A DNA stretch of 64,000 bases from Artemia franciscana (Eukaryota > Arthropoda > Branchiopoda > Anostraca > Artemiidae): assembly GCF_032884065.1 (NCBI RefSeq), contig NC_088873.1, positions 3,026,563 to 3,090,562 on the forward strand, read 5' to 3'. Under the pieces are notes generated by a model that saw nothing but the letters and a program-made list of their open reading frames with translations, was not told the DNA's origin and ran no database searches. The translations under genes and the position numbers were made by a program. Below, in pieces: positions 22,946-34,975 of the stretch (its first letter is position 1; each line of letters opens with the position of its first letter).

Positions 22946-23742
22946 TGGGCCACAGGAGGCCAGAACACAATCAAGTAGAAGCTGTGAAATATTCAATCCA
23001 TTTAGAATTTCCAAAAAACTAAACATTCAGTTTCCCAGTTCCAGGGGGTCGTAATAACGTTAGGTGTTTCTCCTAAAAATACAAGCAGTCTATACAGAAT
23101 AAAAAATTGATATGACTTTATTTTCAGCTTTATTTCACTAAGTTCGTCCATTTAAAGCTTCATAGAATTACGTATGTTGGTGCATAGTTGCTTATGAGCT
23201 AATAGGGAGCAATGTCAGTGCATCTCTTTTGTGGGTGGGAGCGGACTGATGTCTCTAAAGTGCATTTTTATTCCCCAAATTGGGCGACTCTCAGAGATAT
23301 ATTGTTGAGACAAATACAGAAGGGGGGAAGGATGGGGGAAATTTAATCCCTAGTATCTCTTTTGTGAGACTATTTTTGGACTAAGCTTGCAATATGAGTA
23401 CTGTGGGGTGACAACTCTTCTCTTTTTGCAGCAACAATTTTTACGTGTCCTCAAAGATAACATTCATATGCTCTCCTGCAGAGACGTGGGAGTTCCGGGG
23501 GCGGGAGGGGGGATTACACAAGGATGATGAGACTTGGTAAACAGGGAAGAATCCTCAATTTAGTAAGACATCCCTTGACAAAGCAAGAAACTATTGCCTA
23601 TGTCTCTTTATTTAACTAAAGTTGATATTCTTCCCAAATAAAATATGTATAGTAAGGAATTAAAAAGAACGAGGATTTCTTGATAAAGCAAGTCTCTAGG
23701 TACTAGCATTAGCTCGAATGGTCAATATAGTATCAAATAAAA

Positions 23743-24470
23743 ATCACAATAGCCAAGGTTTTCGCCTGGCAATCTATATGGGGCAAACGAAAAGAATGGT
23801 GGTAGGGCGCGTTTTACTGGTGAAGGTTGATAGACTGCCAAACATTGAGCTTTTTGGCAATCCATTTGGCGCAAACGAAAAGATTGATGTTAGGCCGCAT
23901 TTTACTGGTTAAGGTTGATAGACTGCCAAACATTGGGCTTTTTGGCAATCCATTTGGTGCAAACGAAAAGAATGATGGTAGGCCGCATTTTACTGGTGAA
24001 CGTACTGGTTTACTGGTGGAAAAGATTGATGTTAGGCGGCATTTTACTAATTAAGGTTGATAGACAGCCAAACATTGAGCTTTTGGGCAATCCATTTGGC
24101 GCAAACGAAAAGATTGATGTTAGGCCGCATTTGACTGGTTAAGATTGATAGACTGCCAAACATTGGGCTTTTTGGCAATCCATTTGGTGCAAATGAAAAG
24201 AATGATGGTAGGCCGGATTTTACTGGTGAACTTTGATAGACTGCCAAACATTGGGCTTTTTGGCAATTCATTTGGCGCAAACGAAAAGATTGATGTAAAG
24301 CCGCATTGTATTGGTGAAGAATGACGGATGCCAAAAGTTGGGCTTTTCAGCAATCCATTTGGGGCAAACGAAATGAATGATGTAAGGCCGCAATTTATTG
24401 GTGAAGAATGACGGCTGCCAAAAATTGGGCTTTTTGGCAATCCAATTGATTTGGGGCAGATGAAAAGAAT
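23743..24470 (+). repeat. 88-bp minisatellite related to LINE coding sequence
   Basis: Units recognised by tagactgccaaacattg start at 23831, 23919, 24061, 24149 and 24237, with diverged units near 24324 and 24411. The spacing is 88 bases except for one 54-base insertion. One frame of each unit reads DRLPNIELFGNPFGANEK, close to DRLPKIVLFGQPSGATRK of the RTE LINE at 56262-57030. I infer that a fragment of the LINE's 3' coding region was tandemly amplified. Open frames here are repeat-derived. Confidence 0.85.
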
Positions 24471-24734
24471 GTTGTGTTCGAATGAGTTGTGAAGAGTTTA
24501 GAAGAAAAGATTTTAAAAAAATCTTTTTAAATTTAAGATTTTAAATTTAAAGGTTTTAAATTCGAGGGAGGGAGTTAAGAGCTGAACAGATTGGGGTGGA
24601 GTAAGAGCTTAAACAACTTTGTGGGCCCGGGGCAGCTTAGTAATGTGATTGTTTTTCAACATTTTGGTAGAAGTAAATATGGCTCATTTCCAAGGTATTT
24701 TTTTTCCGCGCGCTAAATTCCTTTCTTTTTACAG

Positions 24735-24767
24735 GTTGTTGACTGCATATACGCCCTAGGAGGAATG
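24735..24767 (+). CDS. Calponin/transgelin-family protein, exon D (33 bp)
   Basis: A micro-exon of eleven codons, VVDCIYALGGM, phase 0 at both ends, between ttttacag and GTGAGT. It matches the end of the CH domain (NSVV.CL.SLGR in Chd64, T.FALGR in Mp20). Its fit in phase and in sequence to both neighbours makes it credible despite its size. Confidence 0.85.
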
Positions 24768-25778
24768 GTGAGTTTTGATTATATCCTCATGAATTTTCAA
24801 AATGGAAAATAAAATGTTCCTTTTTTATTTTCCTTAAAAAATTACAAATTCAATTTTATTTTATTAAAATTATAAAAAGTTACCAATATGTACGAATATT
24901 TTGGCTGCATAGCTTTTAGATGTCCTCGACAAAATTCTTTAAGTATATAAGAACTTAACCTAATTCCTCAATAAGTACGAAGTTTAAATTCAAATTTAAT
25001 GGTATTTAAAACTAAGTATCTAAGTTTAGAGAGCTTAAGCGTCATTATAATAAAGCTTAGACTATTTTAGTTTCTGTTTTGAATTCAATTTGTATTGACA
25101 AGGTTTATGGTTTTTTCATTTTATTTTAGTTATTTTATGATTGTTACGTAGTTTTTTTTATTAATTTGCTCAGGATGGTTATTGGTTGCATAGATGTAAT
25201 TTTTTCAAAGATTGATTGGTTAACTTTTCACCGTCTAGAAAACAACCCGTTTATAGGAATTGTTTTGTTTTGTGTGATAGAAAGGTAGGAATGGATCTAG
25301 AGCAAAATCAAGGAGGGACCCAATGTGACAAGGGGGCCAATAAGCAAAATCTCGGGGGCAATGTGACAACTGTGCAAAAAATTGATAAACTGACAAATTT
25401 ATTAAAAAATTTACAAACTGAAAAAAACAAGGAGGCGCCAAAAAAAATTGGTGGCACGGGGCCCCCCGTTTCCTGGATCCGCCAGTGTAGAAAGGCAGTG
25501 TGTCATTTGTGGTTGAAAAAAATTATTGTTGTAAATAGGTTCTTAGGTTCTCAGCTAAATATTCTTGTACTTAGCCTCAATTTTTCTTTGCGGATTTTTT
25601 TTTTTCACCATTTCTTGAAAGCCACCAATAACAATAATATACAAATAGTCTTTGCAATTATCTTCTTTTTTACCACACTAGATGACTGAAACCACAGAAA
25701 TAGGAAAAGAGGACACGTTCTGCAAAATTTGCGGTCAGATTTCGCAATTAGCCCAGAATCGGGCTGTACATTTAGAAT

Positions 25779-26049
25779 CACAGCTTAGATACCAATACAG
25801 TTATGGAAACTCGATTTATTTTTGGGACACAGTGCGTGGTAGTGAAGCTAGCGGCTGGAGACAGGAAACTGGTATTGGTATCTAAGCTGTGTATGCAACA
25901 AAACAAATTGCGCTCTCGCCTATGGGTTGAAGCACGATATACGCGTCGTAGCGCGGGCTTGGAAGAGGCGCCAAGTTCAGAGCTCTGTACCAAAAGCTTT
26001 TCATGGGCAAGATAAGAGTTTTCATAACTGTATTGGTATCTAAGCTGTG
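25779..26049. mobile_element. MITE with 34-bp TIRs and 8-bp target duplication
   Basis: The ends are inverted repeats beginning CACAGCTTAGATACC, about 34 bases with one mismatch. The element is flanked by a perfect 8-bp duplication tttagaat (25771-25778 and 26050-26057). Length 271 bp, GC-richer than its surroundings, no coding capacity. An internal copy of the right end (ggtatctaagctgtg) lies at about 25876-25890. The 8-bp duplication fits hAT, P or Merlin superfamilies; the end sequence does not settle which. Confidence 0.85.
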
Positions 26050-28165
26050 TTTAGAATGGAATTTTTGTTACTGAAGAATGGAGTAAATGACAACAAACAG
26101 CGATAATCTAGCCTCCGTTCCTTGTTATATCTCTGTAGTTGGAACTCCTTTTATAAGAGCGATGATGATTTTTGAGCGATCCTTACTACTAAGCGAGTAG
26201 AGGCGGTTTTAGGGGAGGGGCAGATGGGGCATTCGCCCTGGACGAAGAAATTTTAGTGGCGCAAAATTTCGGATAAATGAAAATAATTAATAAATTATTA
26301 GTTAATTAAAATTATATGAAAATCAATAAAAAATTAAAAATATTAAACAGTAATGATTAAAATAATTAGTAATAGGCCTAATTAAATAATTTAAGTAATA
26401 AAATAAAAAATAATCAAAACTGATATTATTGATCGATTTATAAATTGAAAATGATTTTGTTAATAAATGATAATTTTGTTAGAATTAGGCCTGTTAAAGT
26501 TTGTTAAGTTTCTTAAAGTTGTTAATTAATTAATGGAATAAAAATAATTAAATGATAACTATTAAACTAATCAAATTTTAATAATTGATAATAATTAAAT
26601 AATTTAAATAATAAGTTAAAAAATAATTAAGACATAAATTATTTATCAATTAATGAATTGAAATAATTTTTTAATAAATGAAATTTTGTTAAAATTTGGT
26701 CTAATTGTTTTTGGGGAAACAGGGGGGGAGGCACTAATCAAGATTTGCTTTGGGTGCAACATAGGCCAGAACAACCCCTGTAGGAGTGTGCCAATTTCTC
26801 GACTCTGTCGATGAGAATAGTTGGTAAATATTTCTGCTAGTGCAAGTAACATTTTTCATAGAAGGTATACTAGAAATGATTTAGCGACTTATCTTTCTTG
26901 ATTTTTAAAAACTAAATTCATGCTTTCTAAGGATGTACATTTCATTAAAATTGGATATATCTGGCTCAGAGCGAAATAATTTAAATGGTTTTTAAGATTT
27001 CTGGTAAAGAAGGTGTTAGTTTTTAGTTTTCTTTGGTTATTTCAGATCTCTTATTCAAGCTCAACAAGTTATGGCAAAACCACCCAATCAATTCTTGAAA
27101 TTTTGGCCACATAAATCAAAAATACTTATAATGGATGATATAGGGTGGCCCTTTAAGGTATAGAATGCCCTAGAATGTTGCGATGAGAATTTTTGCTAAA
27201 TATTCCTGCTAGTAACTTTCTGATGATGTTGAAGTTAATCAGTATAAATAAGACGAGTTACCTTGTTACAGAATGCAATTACAATATAATGTTGACCCAA
27301 TGATGTGTTTTGAAAGAAATACTCTCCCTCTAGGAACTTAGTTTGACGCCCCTGATCTTAAAAGCGGAGTTGTTTTTTACTCTTAGCCTAAATTTACTTT
27401 TCTGCTCGGATTGAGATCCTATGTAAATCTCAAGATCCGAAATGGTCTGTGTACGAAGATTTATTTCAATATTTACATCTGAATTAGGACTGACGCCAAG
27501 ATGTACTAGCTTATCTTTGTTCTTTTAGGCACATAAATATCTCAGGAATTTTGTTAGTGTTTTATCAGCTCGAGTTGATGATATAGTTCATATGATCTAC
27601 TAGATTAGCTTGATTTCACCATGGGACAATAGGTGGTAGTTAAATAAGGATTCAATAAGTCCTTTTCTTAATAGATTTAATATATAAAAAAATCTTAAAA
27701 ATAGGCTAAGTTTATGGTTGTTGTAACTTGGTATTCCTTAAATTGTGTCTAATGAACGTCTGTCCTGGGAGATTCCTTCTGCTGTTTAGTGTTATCTGTA
27801 GGTATGAAGGTTGTGCTTGCCCTGGGCGTAACAGTCTTAGGGGCGAACGTTTCAAATAAATAATCGAATATTTATGATCATATTCTGATTTTTTATTAAT
27901 TTTATTTTTATTAAAATAAAGTAAAGGGCGCAGTTGGTAGGAAGTATAAGCAAATTAAAGCTGAAATTTTCATTTTTCCCATATAAAGTAAGAGAAGTCA
28001 AATTTAAAAATATGAAATTTTTCTTATTAAATTTTATTGAATGAAAATTTTATTAAAGTTTCGCCTGGAAATTTTCAGGAGACACGGGGGGCGGGGGGTA
28101 CTAATCAAGATTTTGGCCCTGGCGCAAAAGAGGACAGAACCGCACTGTATCTAGGGCTATAGGCC

Positions 28166-28400
28166 TAATGAAAGCAGGACTAATATGGCTAGGTCACGTT
28201 TTACGTACGAAGGGTGATAAGGGTGCCTGAAACTGTGCTTTATGTCATCCATATATTGTAAAATGAAAAGCAGGTCGTCCTCAGGGTCTCAAGTAAAATT
28301 TTAAGTTTGTCGCATCATTTAACCTCAGCAGAAATGACTAAACAAGACATATCAATGATATTTCCGTGACTTAACTTGGAAGCGTTTCTTTTGGAAGTAT
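28166..28400 (+). mobile_element. LINE 3' coding remnant
   Basis: One frame reads AGLIWLGHVLRTKGD, then after shifts KSRSSSGSQ and MTKQDIS. This follows LRWLGHVLRMKDD and the KAGRP.LGWEDVI.KDL block of RTE-type LINE C-termini. Strongly decayed. Confidence 0.5.
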
Positions 28401-28559
28401 ATATATATCATCAGAGACCAATTAGAGAACAGAGTAAAACTAAAAAAAGAAAAGAACTAGTAAAAACACCAGAAAAGCCCCTACAAAAGCTAAAGTCCTA
28501 TCATAGTTACCCCTTTAAAGGCAGCCTAATAAAGAAAAAACCTAGCCCATTGTAACTGA

Positions 28560-31070
28560 TTTTACAAACTCAAATCGAAAACAAGAGCTAAGAGCTCATA
28601 TGGCACTTGTGACGAGGCGAGAAGAGCTAAGAGCCAAGAGATCATATGGTATGAGCTCTAACAAAATTCTATGAATCGATAGATTGATTTAAAAAGGAAA
28701 ATAAGAGGCTTAATGCCGGTCAAGATTTAAAATAAGAGCTCTGATTCACAAAGTCCTTCTAAATATCAAAATTCATTAAGATCCGATCACCCACTCGTAA
28801 GTTAGAAATCCCTAACTTTTTCTACTTTTTCCTCTCCCTTTTGCCCCGCAGATGGTCGAATCTGGGAAAACGACTTTATCAAGTCAAATTGTACAGCTCC
28901 CTGACACGCCTACCAATTTTCATCGCCCTAGCACGTCCAGAAGCACCGAACTCGCCAAATCACTGATTCCCTCCCCCCAACTCCCCCAAAGAGAGGGAAT
29001 CCAGTACGATTCTGTCAATCACGTATCAAGGACATTTGTTTATTGTATCTACCAAGCTTCATCCCGATTCCTCCACTCAAAGTGTCTTTCCAAGATTTCC
29101 CCCTCCAACTCCCCCCAATGTCAAAAGATCTGGTCGGGATTTGAAATAAGAGCTCTGAGACATGAATTCCTTCTAAAAATCAAATTTCATTACGATCCGA
29201 TCATCTATTCGTAAGATAAAAATACCCCAATTTTCATGTTTTCCAAGAATTCTGGTTTCCCCCTCCAACTCCCCCGAATGTTACAGGATCTGGCCGGAAT
29301 TTGAAATTAGAACTTTAAAGCACAAGATCTTTCTAAGTATCAAATTTCATTAAGATCTGGTCACCCTTTCGTAAGTTACAAATACCTCAATTTTCAAAAT
29401 TACCCCCCCCCCCCCAATTCCACCAAAGAGAGCAGATCCGGTCCAGTTATGTCAGTCACGTATCTTAGACAGGTTTCTATTCTTCCCATCCAGTTTCATC
29501 CTGACCTCACCGCGGTAAGTATTTTCTAAGATTTCCGGTCCCCCCCAACTGCCCCACCCCCAATTACGCTTGATCCAAAAGAGATTTATAATAAGATATC
29601 TGAGTTATGAGGTCCTTCTAAATATAAAGTTTCATGAAGATCCGATCACTCCTTCGTAAGTTAAAAATACGTCATTTTTTCTTATTTTTCAGAACTACCC
29701 CCCCCCCCCAATTTAGCGGATCCGTTCCAATTATGTAAATCACGTATGCAAGACTTCTGCTTATTTTTCCAACCAAGTTTCATCCCAATCCCTCCAATCT
29801 AAGCGTTTTCCATCATTTTAGGTTTCCCCACCCGAAACTTCCCCCAATGTCACCAGATCCGGTCAGGATTTAAAATAAGAGCTCTGAGACACGATATCCT
29901 TCTAAATATCAAATTTCATGGAGATCCAATCACCCGTTCGTAAGTTTTTCTATTTTTTCAGAATTAACCCCCCCCCCCCAACTACCCCAAAGAGAGCGGA
30001 TCCGTTCTGGTTATGTCAATCATGTATCTAGGACTCGTGTGTTTTTTTCCCACCAAATTTCATCCCGATCCCTCCACTCTAAGTGTTTTCCAAGTTTTAG
30101 GTTTCCCCCTCCCAACCCCCCCCCCCCCCCCCAATGTCACCAGATTCGGTTGGGATTTAAAATAAGAGCTCTGAGCCACGATATCCTTCTAAATATCAAA
30201 TTTCATTGAGATCCGATCACCCGTTCGTAAGTTAAAAATACCTCATTTTTTTAATTTTTCAGAAATACCCCCCCCCCCAACTACCCCAAAGAGAGCGGAT
30301 CCGTTCCGTTTATGTCAATCATCTATCTAGGACTTGTGTTTATTTTTTCCCACCATGTTTCATCCCGATCCCTCCACTCTAGTGTTTTCCAAGTTTTAGG
30401 TTTCCCCCTCCCAACTCCCCGCCCCCGTCACCAGATCTAGTCGGGATTTAAAATAAGAGCTCTAAGACACGATATCCTTCTAAACATCAAATTTCATTGA
30501 GATCCGATCACCCGTTCGTAAGTTGAAAATACCTAATTTTTTCTAATTTTTAAGAATTACCCCCACCCCCCAACTACCCCAGAGAGAGCGAATCAGTTCC
30601 GACTATGTCAAATCATGTATCTGGGACTTGCGCTTATTTTTCCCATCAAGTTTCATCCCGATCCCTCCACTCTAAGTGTTTTCCAAGATTTTAGGTCCCC
30701 CCCAACTCCCCCCAATGTCACCAGATCCGGTCGGGATTTAAAATAAGAGCTCTGAGACACAATATCATTCCAAACATCAAATTTCATTAAGATCCAATCA
30801 CCGACTCATAAGTTAAAAATACTTCATTTTTTCTACTTTTTCCGAATTGATCGGCCCCCCACTCCTCCCCCCCCAGATGGTCAAATCGGGAAAACGACTA
30901 TTTCTAATTTAATCTGGTCCGGTTCCTGATACGCTTGCCAAATTTCATCGTCCTAGCTTACCTGGAAGTGCCTAAAGTAGCAAAACCGGGACTTTAGGTT
31001 TCCCCCCTCCAATTCCCCCCAATGTCATCAGATCCGGTCGGGATTTAAAATAAGAGCTCTGAGACTCTGT
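28560..31070 (+). repeat. R4 tandem array, about 300-bp unit
   Basis: Around eight imperfect units, each with ccggtcgggatttaaaat, agctctgagacacgatat, caaatttcattgagatcc, gttcgtaagttaaaaatac, a long C run, ccaaagagagcggatcc and catcccgatccctccact. Unit starts fall near 29130, 29290, 29560, 29850, 30140, 30430, 30730 and 31030. The first and last parts resemble the single copy at 13531-14060. Each unit carries a poly-C tract of variable length, which may be slippage- or assembly-prone. Confidence 0.8.
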
Positions 31071-31673
31071 TGGCTTTGGATGGTTTGATGTTATACTAGG
31101 TTGTTAGTAGTAGTAACAGTAAATTGAGAAGTGATTTAGGGAAAAACTATCCTGTTCTCGGGGTATTTACCCTAAATGTGCTTCTTCTGTAATGGATACA
31201 TAGACGAATAATCAGTGGGAGGCACAAATTCACCACAGAGAAAATAGGAGATGCACCGTGACGTAATGATTTGTTAGATTCTGTACAACTACTTGATTGA
31301 CAGAGAAATTGTGCAACCTGACTCAGGAGGTTCTTCTTTTATTGATTTTCCTTTTAAAGTTGATGCATGTTTTCAACCTGTGTGTTAGGATAATATTTTA
31401 ATAAAATGCCAAAACCTTAAGAGGATTGAAACCTGTTTCGTGGAGGGCAAGCTGTTTCATAGAAAGCTGTTCCTGTTCCATGAACAGCCACATGTACAAG
31501 GGTTTATCTAGGGGCTGGGAGCCCGTTGAAATGGACAATTTGCCAAAACAGCAAATTGCTTAATTTTGTGGAAAGACAATTACGACATTATGATAGGAAA
31601 GACAGCTATGACAGGAGACTTCTGGGGCTTTACGCTTAGATCTGCCTCCCCTTCTGTACCTTCATCTTACTTT

Positions 31674-31976
31674 CCTCAAACTCAACAAGAAGAAATTAAC
31701 ATGAGTAGGGCTCAAAACGTCTATGCCTTCCCATGGCCGGAACATAATTTGCACTTTACTGAAAAAAAAACTTAAATGTTTTCACTTATATAACTTTAAT
31801 AAATCAAATGTTATTCATATTTTAAGGAATGAATATCAGCATATTTGTTTGAAACTGACATAGCACATTCTTCTTTTTTTTTATTTAGTAAAGTGCAATT
31901 TATATACTGGCCTTTGGAAGACATAGGGGTTTTGAGCCTTACTCATATTAACTTCTGTTCATTTGAGTTTGACTCG
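31674..31976. repeat. Inverted repeat, about 93-bp arms
   Basis: 31676-31768 (aactcaacaag...atttgcactttactgaa) is an imperfect reverse complement of about 31886-31974 (agtaaagtgcaattta...ttgagtttgac). Roughly four of five bases match over a 120-base AT-rich spacer. Possibly a foldback/MITE; no target duplication is identified. The open frames on each arm derive from it. Confidence 0.7.
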
Positions 31977-32785
31977 GTTATTTATTGTAATTTCTGTTGG
32001 TTTTGGGTTTCATTTATTTTTCGATGCTGATTTGTGATAGTTCTACGCTTAGTAGATCATTTGGTTTTATTTTAGCTCATTTTTGGTTTAATGAAGTTCT
32101 ATACTTTTCTTTGAAAAAAACTTGTTTTGTGGGAAAAGTTTTCTAATTAATATAATAAAATAATGAAGCATAAAATCAAATTAATAAATAGTAAAGATTT
32201 TTAACCACAACTTTGTTCATGAAGCAACTTGGAATTTTTCTCATAATTTTAATGAATAATCTACCATTTTATTATTGTTCCATTTTTACTAATCGTACCA
32301 CAGGTCACATTTGACATCAACGATGAACAAAACAAACCCCGGTTCAATGGTTCTAGAGCTTGTTTCATTGGTTACCATTGATGCTCAGGGTTAAATTCTC
32401 GAGGGGAGTATCAGGAAAAAACTTTACAAAAGGGGTAAAAAAAAACGCGAACAAGCTCCATTTACTATATGGTCTTCTTTAAACTTTGAACGGAAGTCCT
32501 TCAAAACGATCTTAGGGAGGGAAAACCTCCACATTAGATAGTCTTTAACTGTTGTTAAGTTCTTAAAAGTATTAAATTGCACTCTCACGGATTTTACACC
32601 CTTCTTAACTTAATGATAAGCTGCAATTGTAGCTAATGATTAAATCAGTCCTTTTATTGAATAATGGCTATGAATTTCTTCTTCTTATGAGCTTCCAAAT
32701 TTGGGTGACTATGAAATAAGCAAGGCAAATGAGTTACTATGAATTAAATGTACTCCATCATGTCGCACTGGGATTTTCAAACTCT

Positions 32786-32885
32786 NNNNNNNNNNNNNNN
32801 NNNNNNNNNNNNNNNNNNNNNNNNNNNNNNNNNNNNNNNNNNNNNNNNNNNNNNNNNNNNNNNNNNNNNNNNNNNNNNNNNNNNN
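32786..32885. other. Assembly gap (100 N)
   Basis: One hundred N of unknown true size, inside calponin intron D. Confidence 0.95.
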
Positions 32886-33399
32886 GTGCTGTCGGCTGTG
32901 ATTGATTTTTATTCTGTAAGAAGTCAGATCTACAACTCAAAAAGTAATTAACTCATTAACACCATAGGTTAAAATTAGAGGTTGGATTGGCCTTAGGAAT
33001 AAGGTCCTAGCAGCTAAAAATAGCCTTGTCAAATACTCACGGTAACGACAAGAAGTAAAGGATGACCTGTACCCCCAACGACTTCTAAAACAATGTTAGT
33101 TTGGAAACAATGTAAAATTTTGGGAAGGGTCTTGTTTAAAAGAAATCACGAGTTCTGGTGCCCAATTTAAGAGCCAAAAGGGATCTGAGGGTACGGTACC
33201 TTTTTTGCCATATCACCCTTCCTGGGCCGTCGTATCCAAAACTCATTTTATGTTAAAATTACATGGTAGCCATTTTATTTAGAAAGTTGAAAATAAAAAT
33301 ATCTCCATAGATAGTACGACCCGTGTAGCCCCAGGGGCAAGGACCCCTGGTTATCAAGGATTGTTGTTTCATAAGGAAAGGCTTATAATAAAATCTTCG

Positions 33400-33910
33400 A
33401 AAATAGATACTTACTTGTACTTGCTGCGAGACCAGGCATTTCCGCCTCACCCAACATCCGAACGAAACTTCTGAATGAGGGTCTTCCATGATGGCCGGTC
33501 TTGTGCCAATTCTTGGACGGACTTTAGCCATTGCTTGCCCCATTTGTGGCCGAATATATGGAGACCTCCAGTAATCCTCAAGTCTTACGAGCGACAGCTA
33601 ATTTTTTATTTCCCCATATTTTCTTCTACGCCATGTTGTTAAGGGCTCAACGAGAAGTATCTGATTAATGTGGCTTTAAAATATGTCCAAGCCAGCGGGC
33701 CGGCAAAGCTTGATCAAGCTTGAGGTTTGGTCGATGTAGAAACATCGGCGGATATAGTTGTTTGAAATCTGATATAATATCCGGAAGCGTAAAATTGAAC
33801 GCAGGTAACTGTAATCAAAAACCTCTAGAGCGCGTCCGTGAGCTGCTTTGACGGGCCCCGATTCAACACCATAGAGTGGGGCTGAGAGGAGGACTGACAG
33901 TATGGGAAAT
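33400..33910 (-). mobile_element. LINE 3' coding fragment (second RTE/CR1-type lineage)
   Basis: Read on the - strand: ARALEVFDYSYLRSILR preceded by YGVESGPVKAAHGR, then IDQTSSLIKL, ARWLGHIL in another frame, and near the end KQWLKSVQELAQDRPSWKTL. This is the typical C-terminal sequence of a non-LTR retrotransposon polyprotein (..RALEVFDH.CLRSIL....RWLGHVLRR...W...ELAQDR.AW..). Frames shift and stops occur, so it is dead. It differs from the RTE pieces at 34864 and 56262. Confidence 0.65.
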
Positions 33911-34863
33911 GACCCAGGCTTATTTCAAATACGAATGTTTGTCAGTGAATAGTTTTAGAAAGTTGTGAATATTTTCGAAAGTTTTGAAATTTATGAATAT
34001 CTTGCTGGAATTTCAATCGCACATTGGCTTTATTTGATATGATCCAAAGAGCCTTCCCTTTTTTGTGCCAACAAACGAATTATGTAAGTCTGTATTCATG
34101 GCCAAGAGGCTAGTTGATATACTTAGGGAGTGAGCATATTGTAAAATTTGGATTTAAGATTCTAGACAGATTTAGTTCTGCATGATTAAGACCATGGCCT
34201 CCTCCTCCTCCCTATATCTCCCTAAAACTAAGATCAGGAAGGCTGCTCTAGTTGAATCGTTGGTCGTGGAATATTGAAAGAGATCCGTTGCCAAATTGTA
34301 GCAAAACAAAACGTAATATAGAAAATTCAATACTCCAATGAGAAAGATTGAAATATACAAACACTCTGCTTCTAGAGGAAAACTCCCTGAAACACCCTAA
34401 GTATGATATTAAAACAAACATAAATTAAATATAAAACATTTTTACGTTAAAACTGCAAACCTATAGAAATCATTCTGTATATTAGGGGGGCTGTCATCCT
34501 ACAACTCCCCGCTCTTTATGCTAAAGTGTAAAATTTTGATCAATTCTTTGGGGACCAATTTTCCAAAAAAACATAATTATGCTTCCAAACCATATGTTGT
34601 ACTCGGCGTGTTAAAATTGTACCTACTAATATTATTGTTCGTACATTTTAGCTGTAAGTTTTTTATAACTCGCTGTTTTCCCAAAAATTACCAAAAATTT
34701 CCCAAGAATTTTACTCTTAGAAATTGTGTTTTTGAGTATTAAGAATTCTTGATGTTTCTTCTCAATTGATTCATATAAAAAAACTCAATCGAAAATTGTA
34801 AAAAATTAAACTTCTTTCAACTTGAGGGTCCTACCCCATTTCAACTTATTGTTCAAAATTTGA

Positions 34864-34975
34864 CAATATGGAAGATGGATGGAATAATTTTGGAAAAAGA
34901 ATTTGTGAAGTTGCTGATGGTGTCTCAGGGGAGACTGTTGATACTGCAGCTAGGAATATTAGTGAAAAAGCTTTA
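34864..34975 (+). mobile_element. RTE LINE fragment, 5' of R1 insertion
   Basis: Thirty-seven codons reading MEDGWNNFGKRICEVADGV, then GETVDTAARNISEKAL. I recognise this as the linker between endonuclease and reverse transcriptase of an RTE-type LINE. The frame is interrupted by the R1 repeat and resumes at 36364 with LIERRKGLYKNYLSDR, so the two pieces were one element. Confidence 0.7.

Larger units (their letters stand above)
19910..24734 (+). other. Calponin intron C, 4.8 kb
   Basis: Contains a 117-bp satellite (20530-21877), an R1 fragment (22320-22690), a MITE-like element (22762-22945) and an 88-bp minisatellite (23743-24470). Outside these it is AT-rich and featureless. Confidence 0.8.

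Noticed and set aside
25216-25689. 157-codon + strand frame in calponin intron D
   Set aside because: No motif or splice support; composition drifts to AT-rich, phenylalanine-rich translation at the end.
28852-29214. 120-codon + strand frame
   Set aside because: It runs through R4 tandem units and is not conserved between units.
33259-33543. 94-codon - strand frame as a host gene
   Set aside because: It is an out-of-frame reading of the LINE C-terminus; the correct frame gives ELAQDRPSWKTL.
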